From contig QMVQ01000058.1 of the NCBI GenBank assembly GCA_003661185.1, positions 1 to 8,496 of the forward strand: DNA of 8,496 bases, in the 5' to 3' direction. Shown piece by piece: positions 4,751-8,496 of this stretch; within the stretch, counting starts at the first letter, position 1; each line of letters opens with the position of its first letter. The translations under genes were made by a program, and so were the position numbers. The notes below the pieces were generated by a model that did not search any database, was not told where the DNA came from, and was given only the letters and a program-made list of their open reading frames with translations. This stretch comes from Candidatus Alkanophagales archaeon (GTDB taxonomy: Archaea > Halobacteriota > Syntropharchaeia > Alkanophagales > B39-G2).

Positions 4751-5659
4751 TCATTTCCCCACCTGCAGCATTCTTTCTACGGCATTCCGGGCAGCTTCTG
4801 CGATCTCCTTCTGCACGACGACTACTGGTTTCTCACGCTCTAACGCCCTTAGCACTTTCGAAAGCGTGTGCATTTTCATCTGCGGACAGATCGCCGTCTC
4901 CGAAACTGCATGAAAGCACTTGCCCGGCGCCTCCTTCTTCAACCTGTGCAGCAGCCCCACCTCCGTCCCTATTAAATACTCGGTGGCTTCGTCCTGCTTG
5001 CAAAAACGCACCATCCCGCTCGTCGATGCTATGTGGTCGGCGGCGTCTTGCACCTCGGGCACGCACTCCGGGTGCACCACGAGCTTCGCCCTCGAGTGCT
5101 GACGGCGTGCCGCCTCCACGTCCTCGAGCGATATCTGATGGTGCGTCGGGCACAGCCCGTGCTCGGGCACCGTCACGATCCTTTTAGGGCTGCGCCGCCG
5201 CACGTAATAGGCGAGGTTCGCGTCCGGCCCGAAAATTACTGTCTCGGCGTCCATCGCGTTCACAACGGCGGGCGCATTCGCCGACGTGCAGACGCAGTCC
5301 GCGAGCGCCTTGCTTTCGGCGAGCGTGTTTATGTACAAGACGACGGCGGCGTCCGGGTGCTCGGCTCGTGCCTCCTTAAGCGTTGCTGTGAGGAGCATCT
5401 GCGCCATCGGGCAGACGGCGCCGATGTCCGGAATTAAAACCTTTTTGTCGGGGTTGAGCACGGCGGCGGTCTCAGCCATGAAGTCGACGCCGCAAAACAC
5501 GATGACGTCCGCGTCCGTCTCCGCCGCTCGCCGCGCAAGCTCCAACGAATCGCCGACGAAATCCGCAACGTCCTGAACCTCCGCACGCTGATAATTGTGC
5601 GCCAAGATCACCGCATTTTTCTTAGCCTTCAGCCGCTCTATCTCATCCACAAGCTTCAT
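4751..5659 (-). CDS. nadA: Quinolinate synthase A (NadA)
   Basis: NadA condenses iminoaspartate with dihydroxyacetone phosphate to give quinolinate in de novo NAD synthesis, using an oxygen-sensitive [4Fe-4S] cluster. The 302-residue product is the short archaeal/thermophile form. Motifs include [25 protein letters not shown] (19-43), [14 protein letters not shown] (52-65), [10 protein letters not shown] (79-88), [21 protein letters not shown] (109-129) and [13 protein letters not shown] (196-208). The cluster ligands by family alignment are Cys83, Cys170 (EHGLCPTHH) and Cys258 ([11 protein letters not shown]). The ATG has GAGG directly before it and a TATA-like GCATAAAAG about 27 bases upstream, suggesting its own, nearly leaderless promoter. 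It lies 70 bases downstream of the QW-repeat gene on the same strand and converges on endonuclease V. NadB or aspartate dehydrogenase and NadC are not in the window. Confidence 0.95.
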   Translation of the reverse strand: MKLVDEIERLKAKKNAVILAHNYQRAEVQDVADFVGDSLELARRAAETDADVIVFCGVDFMAETAAVLNPDKKVLIPDIGAVCPMAQMLLTATLKEARAEHPDAAVVLYINTLAESKALADCVCTSANAPAVVNAMDAETVIFGPDANLAYYVRRRSPKRIVTVPEHGLCPTHHQISLEDVEAARRQHSRAKLVVHPECVPEVQDAADHIASTSGMVRFCKQDEATEYLIGTEVGLLHRLKKEAPGKCFHAVSETAICPQMKMHTLSKVLRALEREKPVVVVQKEIAEAARNAVERMLQVGK

Positions 5660-5681
5660 CCTCTGAAATTTGCTCGCATCA

Positions 5682-5690
5682 CTTTTATGC
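5682..5690 (-). promoter_or_regulatory. Possible TATA box for nadA
   Basis: On the minus strand, GCATAAAAG lies centred about 27 bases upstream of the nadA ATG, the usual archaeal distance from TATA box to transcription start. This would give a leaderless or very short-leader transcript separate from the upstream QW-repeat gene. It rests on position and composition only. Confidence 0.35.
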
Positions 5691-5729
5691 CTTAAGCTTT
5701 AGTTTCGTAAGCCTCACTAACCACTCACA

Positions 5730-6884
5730 CTACACGTTTCCACCGCCGTAACTGCTTTTAAACCCGCTTAAAGCGACTAAGACCTCCGAAGTCGTGAACA
5801 CGTCGTTATTTACTTCATCTATATACCCCAAACTCGGATGAACTAAGCGCCCGTAGTAGCCGCCACTCCAATAGCCCCCCTCCTGCTGCCTCCTAAGTAA
5901 CCAATTCACCGCTTTGAGGACTGCGGAGCCGCCAACACCCGCCTCCAGCAAGCTCTGCAGGTAGAGGGCGGTCGCCAGCTCCTTAGAGGCTATGCTTATC
6001 GCAGACCAACTGCCGTCGGCGTTCTGTCGCCTCAAAGCATACGAAAGCGCCCTTTCCGAGAGCTCCTTCGCCTTTTGCTTCATTTCTGTGAGTAGTTCTT
6101 GTTTTTCCAGCATGGTGGCAACGCCGACGACGTTCCTGATAGCGTAAGCCTCTGTGTTGTAGAAGCAGCGAGAACGCCCCCAGCTCCCGTCCTTGCGTTG
6201 CGTTCGCTCTAAAAATTCCAAACCCCTTTCCAACACGGACTCTGGCGGGTTTCCTGTGAGTAAGGCTCTGAGGGCATATCCTGTAACCGAGGGGAAGTAA
6301 TTGAGCTTGATGTTCACAATTTCCGGGTCTCCTAAATAGGGAAGTTCCCAGCCGCCGCACGCCTGTTGTTTTTGAACTAGAAAGTTATGCCCTCTTTGAA
6401 TCTCTGGCGTTATTTTCCCCTCATACTTGTAGAGCGCCATCAGCGCCACAGGCGACGTCTCGATGCAATATAAGTCCTTCCGTTCCTTTATGTCAGCACG
6501 AGACGCTGGGAAGTTCTCGTAGAAGAAGCCGCCGCTCTCAAGCTGACTTTCCAGTAAGAATCGAACCGCCCGTTCCAATGCCTCAGACTCAACGCCGACT
6601 GTTGTGAGCGCCAAGGCTGCGTTCGCAGTGTTCCAGACTTCCCAAAGCCTCCCCCAAGAGCCATCTTTCCTTTGGATGCTCTCTAACCATTTTACTCCTC
6701 TCTCAATCGCCGCTTCCACTCTTTCAAGACTAACGGCGCTCTCGCCTTGCTGCCTACTGCCACCTCGCTGCAGCCTTCTGCGGAAACCCTCCCAGTAGTA
6801 ACGGAGGTAGCCCAGCGCCTCATCCTTCGCACCGTGCGGCGTGTTGTTGTAAATCCACCAATACAAGATGTCAAAAGCCTTCAT
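5730..6884 (-). CDS. QW-repeat alpha/alpha-toroid protein (prenyltransferase/squalene cyclase-like fold), function unknown
   Basis: The 384-residue protein contains about six repeats of the prenyltransferase/squalene-oxidase type, each a helix pair ending in a QxxxGxW-like turn: QRKDGSWG (70-77), QLESGGF (114-120), QQACGGW (173-179), QRKDGSWG (229-236), QNADGSW (287-293) and QQEGGYW (333-339). This predicts an alpha/alpha toroid as in terpene cyclases and prenyltransferase beta subunits. No DxDD protonation motif of class II cyclases is present, and the length is well below the 600 or more residues of squalene-hopene cyclases, so cyclase activity is not supported. There is no signal peptide; an aromatic stretch at 7-12 (LYWWIY) and the YLRYYWEGFRRRLQR helix could touch the membrane. 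The start has GGGGG about eight bases upstream. It is divergent from a flippase gene, 95 bases apart, and precedes nadA. A role in isoprenoid or lipid-linked glycan handling is inference only. Confidence 0.82.
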   Translation of the reverse strand: MKAFDILYWWIYNNTPHGAKDEALGYLRYYWEGFRRRLQRGGSRQQGESAVSLERVEAAIERGVKWLESIQRKDGSWGRLWEVWNTANAALALTTVGVESEALERAVRFLLESQLESGGFFYENFPASRADIKERKDLYCIETSPVALMALYKYEGKITPEIQRGHNFLVQKQQACGGWELPYLGDPEIVNIKLNYFPSVTGYALRALLTGNPPESVLERGLEFLERTQRKDGSWGRSRCFYNTEAYAIRNVVGVATMLEKQELLTEMKQKAKELSERALSYALRRQNADGSWSAISIASKELATALYLQSLLEAGVGGSAVLKAVNWLLRRQQEGGYWSGGYYGRLVHPSLGYIDEVNNDVFTTSEVLVALSGFKSSYGGGNV

Positions 6885-6979
6885 GCTCTTCCCCCTGAGT
6901 AGCCCGCGCGCTAGCGGCGAGCTATACCCCGATCACCCCAGCTCAATATTTTTGCGAACAAGTTAAAGTTGGTGAGGAG
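6885..6979. promoter_or_regulatory. Divergent intergenic region between QW-repeat and flippase genes
   Basis: These 95 bases hold the start signals of both neighbours. On the plus strand, CTCAATATTTTT (about 6941-6952) is a possible TATA element and GGTGAGG (6971-6977) a ribosome-binding site for the flippase. On the minus strand, GGGGGAAGAGC precedes the QW-repeat ATG, and GGGTATAGC is a weak TATA candidate. No clear operator or hairpin was seen. Confidence 0.35.
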
Positions 6980-8496
6980 ATGCAAGACGCTAACGGAGGG
7001 GAGGACGCCGCTGAGAATGTGTTGAGGCTCGCGGCACGAGGCACGGCAATCGCACTCGTCGGCGCCCTGCTCTTCACCGCCTTCGACTTTGTCGCAAGAG
7101 TCCTAATAGCGAGGAATGCCTCGCAGGCTGAATACGGGGCGTTCAGCATAGGATTTTCACTTTTAAATCTGCTTGCTATCACTGCATGTCTTGGGCTGCA
7201 CGAGGGCGTGCCGAGATTCATTGCATTCTCCAGAGGGCGTGGCGAAAGACGTGAGGGCAGCATCATTCTCGCATCTTTGCAGCTTACGCTCACCGCAAGC
7301 GTTCTTTGCTCCCTTTTTTTCTTCCTCTTCGCCAAATCACTGGCGGAAGCGCTCCACTCCCCGCCGGCAATTCTCAGAATGTTCGCAACCGCAGTCCCGT
7401 TCGCAGTTATGGTTGAGATGCTTGTTGCATTTTTCAGAGGCTTCGACAGGGTTGAGGAGCGCTTTTATTTCAGGGACTTCCTGATGAGCATGCTGAAGGT
7501 CTCGCTGGTCGCCGCAGCTGCCGCACTCGGGCTTTTCTGGATGGTTGCCGCTTATTTATTAGCAATTGTCTTGGCGGCGCTTGCGTTCTCAGCGTATGCC
7601 GTGCGGAAATTACGTGTCTTGGTTCGAGAGCGGCGTGGCGTTTGGGCGGGCGAGCGTGAGGGGCGTGCAAGCAGTGTAAAACGTGAGCTACTGCGATTCT
7701 CCTTGCCGCTACTCGTAGCAAGCATTGCAGGCATTGCGATTCTGCGGGCGGACACTTTGCTGCTTGGGTATTTACGAGCAGCAGAGGACGCTGGGCTTTA
7801 CAATGCGGCGCACCCCTTGGCGCAGCTTCTGAAGATATTCCTTGACTCCATGGCGTTCATTTACGTGCCGATAGCGTCACAACTACTCTCAAAAAACCGA
7901 GTTCAGGAATTAAGGCAATATTACATCGTGCTGACGAAATGGGTTTTCCTAGCGACGTTCCCGCCCGCCATGTTTGTCCTTCTTTTCCCGGGAGCGGTGC
8001 TGAGCTTGATTTTTGGCAGCGGATACGCAGCCGCTGATGTCGCCCTCCGCATCCTCGTCGTCGGAATGCTGCTCCATGTCCTCCTTGGACCCAATGGCGC
8101 AACCCTCATCGCCATCGGTGGCACGCGCCTTTATATGCTTTACACCCTGGTGGGAGTCACCCTGAACCTCGCTCTCAACGTCGCCTTAATCCCCGAATTC
8201 GGCATTGTCGGTGCCGCCGTCGCCTCAACTTCAGCAGTCTGCGTGATAAATGCGCTAGTGTCAGCGCAAATCCTCCGCACGCACCACATACACTCGCTCG
8301 CAGCCAAATTCATGAAACCAGCGGCTACGTCAGCAGTTGCTACGTCTGTTCTTTTCCTGCTTTTCCGAAACGTCGGCGCCACGCCCCTGACGCTTTCACT
8401 CTTCTTATTTCTGTTTTACGTGATGTGCGGAATCTGCATGCTTGTTGTGGGCTTTGACGAGGATGACATGACCATACTTCTTGAACTAGCGGGAAA
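6980..8496 (+). CDS. Multi-spanning polysaccharide flippase (Wzx/MATE-like, MOP superfamily), 3' end outside window
   Basis: One frame stays open from the ATG at 6980 to the window end (505 full codons), with no stop. The product opens with a short acidic tail (MQDANGGEDAAEN), then RLAARGTAIALVGALLFTAFDFVARVLIARNASQAEYGAFSIGFSLLNLLAITACLGLHEGVPRFIA. This matches the first two helices and the YGxFS...LGLxEGVPRFIA signature of Wzx/O-antigen flippases. Later landmarks are FRGFDRVEERFYFRDF, LLRFSLPLLVASIAGIAILRADTLLLGYLRAAEDAGLYNAAHPLA, FGSGYAAADVALRILVVGMLLHVLLGPNGATLIAIGG and the helix-7 to helix-9 region LALNVALIPEFGIVGAAVAS. About 12-14 transmembrane helices are expected. Its role would be moving lipid-linked sugar units across the cytoplasmic membrane for surface glycans or glycoproteins; the substrate is unknown. 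The start is supported by GGTGAGG three bases upstream. Confidence 0.9.
   Translation, partial: MQDANGGEDAAENVLRLAARGTAIALVGALLFTAFDFVARVLIARNASQAEYGAFSIGFSLLNLLAITACLGLHEGVPRFIAFSRGRGERREGSIILASLQLTLTASVLCSLFFFLFAKSLAEALHSPPAILRMFATAVPFAVMVEMLVAFFRGFDRVEERFYFRDFLMSMLKVSLVAAAAALGLFWMVAAYLLAIVLAALAFSAYAVRKLRVLVRERRGVWAGEREGRASSVKRELLRFSLPLLVASIAGIAILRADTLLLGYLRAAEDAGLYNAAHPLAQLLKIFLDSMAFIYVPIASQLLSKNRVQELRQYYIVLTKWVFLATFPPAMFVLLFPGAVLSLIFGSGYAAADVALRILVVGMLLHVLLGPNGATLIAIGGTRLYMLYTLVGVTLNLALNVALIPEFGIVGAAVASTSAVCVINALVSAQILRTHHIHSLAAKFMKPAATSAVATSVLFLLFRNVGATPLTLSLFLFLFYVMCGICMLVVGFDEDDMTILLELAG

Noticed and set aside
4833..5576. Several ORFs on both strands within nadA
   Set aside because: NadA motifs and all three cluster cysteines are in the minus-strand frame 4751-5659; the others are repetitive Arg/Ala-rich shadows.
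5730..6884. Squalene-hopene or terpene cyclase
   Set aside because: The DxDD motif is absent and the protein is only 384 residues; only the toroid fold is supported.
6943..8382. Minus-strand and alternate-frame ORFs between 6943 and 8382
   Set aside because: All lie opposite or out of frame with the uninterrupted flippase frame starting at 6980, which has strong family signatures throughout.

Overview
The window looks archaeal. The evidence is a Sec61-beta type translocon subunit with the archaeal GLMRYFD...ISPKT signature, a Mut7-C/DUF82 RNase with a zinc ribbon, archaeal-style TATA-like promoters, and tight ATGA/GTGA gene overlaps. I infer a euryarchaeal-type lineage but cannot name it from this sequence.

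Region 1 (about 1-2365) is visibly AT-rich and is a decaying accessory or defence patch. It starts with the 3' end of a HEPN-domain gene, translationally coupled to a type I restriction specificity gene (hsdS). That hsdS keeps its first target-recognition half and central conserved region, has lost most of the second half, and leaves its C-terminal tail as an orphan fragment (about 913-1146). Next come a shortened DUF4258-like ORF and the first half of a DUF2283-like ORF, the remains of a toxin-antitoxin-like pair. The DUF2283 fragment runs head-on, at about 1342, into the 5' part of a reverse-strand metallo-beta-lactamase (RNase J-like) gene, so one breakpoint truncates both. An apparently intact reverse-strand gene of unknown function (1754-2365) closes the patch.

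Region 2 (2366-2428) is a short divergent promoter region carrying a 13-bp near-perfect direct repeat. It is also the boundary with more GC-rich, ordinary chromosomal sequence.

Region 3 (2429-4746) is a compact five-gene forward operon: Sec61-beta, MoaC (molybdenum cofactor), a small cupin, a Mut7-C RNase with zinc ribbon, and endonuclease V. Its genes are separated by 16 nt or less, or overlap.

Region 4 (4751-6884) has two reverse-strand genes converging on endonuclease V: a QW-repeat alpha/alpha-toroid protein of unknown function, then NadA (quinolinate synthase). Region 5 (6980 to the window end) is a divergently transcribed, multi-spanning polysaccharide/lipid-linked oligosaccharide flippase-like gene that runs off the window.

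The most interesting material is the serial gene truncation in region 1, the unknown gene at its edge, and the QW-repeat protein beside a flippase. I see no CRISPR array, rRNA, tRNA or intact insertion sequence.
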